From: an uncultured delta proteobacterium
GTDB lineage: Bacteria; Desulfobacterota; Syntrophorhabdia; Syntrophorhabdales; Syntrophorhabdaceae
Assembly (NCBI GenBank): GCA_903822335.1
Contig: CAIJOT010000242.1
Coordinates: 1 to 36,495, forward strand
Length of the DNA stretch: 36,495 nucleotides
Reading direction: 5' to 3'
Shown here: positions 36,481 to 36,495 of the stretch, piece after piece
Numbering within the stretch: the stretch's first letter is position 1
How the letters are laid out: every line of letters starts with the position of its first letter
Program-made: the position numbers and the translations under genes
Notes under the pieces: generated by a model
The model's database searches: none
Told to the model about the DNA's origin: nothing
What the model saw: only the letters and a program-made list of their open reading frames with translations

Positions 36481-36495
36481 ATCAAACCCTTTGTC

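Overview
The window looks like a Gram-negative anaerobe chromosome, possibly Desulfobacterota/Nitrospirota-like. That is a low-confidence inference from gene content; the sequence alone does not establish taxonomy. Two ordinary housekeeping blocks flank an accessory island at about 7.5-18.9 kb. Left block: phoU-pstS-pstC-pstA on the minus strand, a molybdopterin oxidoreductase, a PaaI-like thioesterase and a class A PBP. Right block: DUF192, DedA, htpX, rsmB, PASTA, rpe, DUF3786, acyl-CoA dehydrogenase, ychF-pth-rplY-prs-tRNA-Gln-spoVG-ispE-rng, a radical SAM/DUF2344 fusion, a phosphohexomutase and a ROK kinase. Island contents: MNT/HEPN, BrnT plus partner, RelE-like and VapC-like toxin modules, a single-chain Type IIG-like R-M enzyme, an orphan ParB, a truncated IS481-type transposase and MITE-like elements. 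Two observations stand out. (1) A cryptic integron gene-cassette array with no visible integrase (9.66-14.75 kb): three attC-like sites punctuate methyltransferase / BrnT module / 3.1-kb R-M / DUF1003 cassettes, and each cassette's R'' box is complementary to the R' box at that cassette's own 5' end. (2) A dispersed family of degenerate repeats with a strict 7-nt period. The 'word' changes along a tract while the 7-nt register is kept. It recurs at about ten loci, including in-frame inside two genes (the interdomain linker of the radical SAM/DUF2344 protein and the N-terminus of IspE). All homology calls are from reading the translations; no database search was run.
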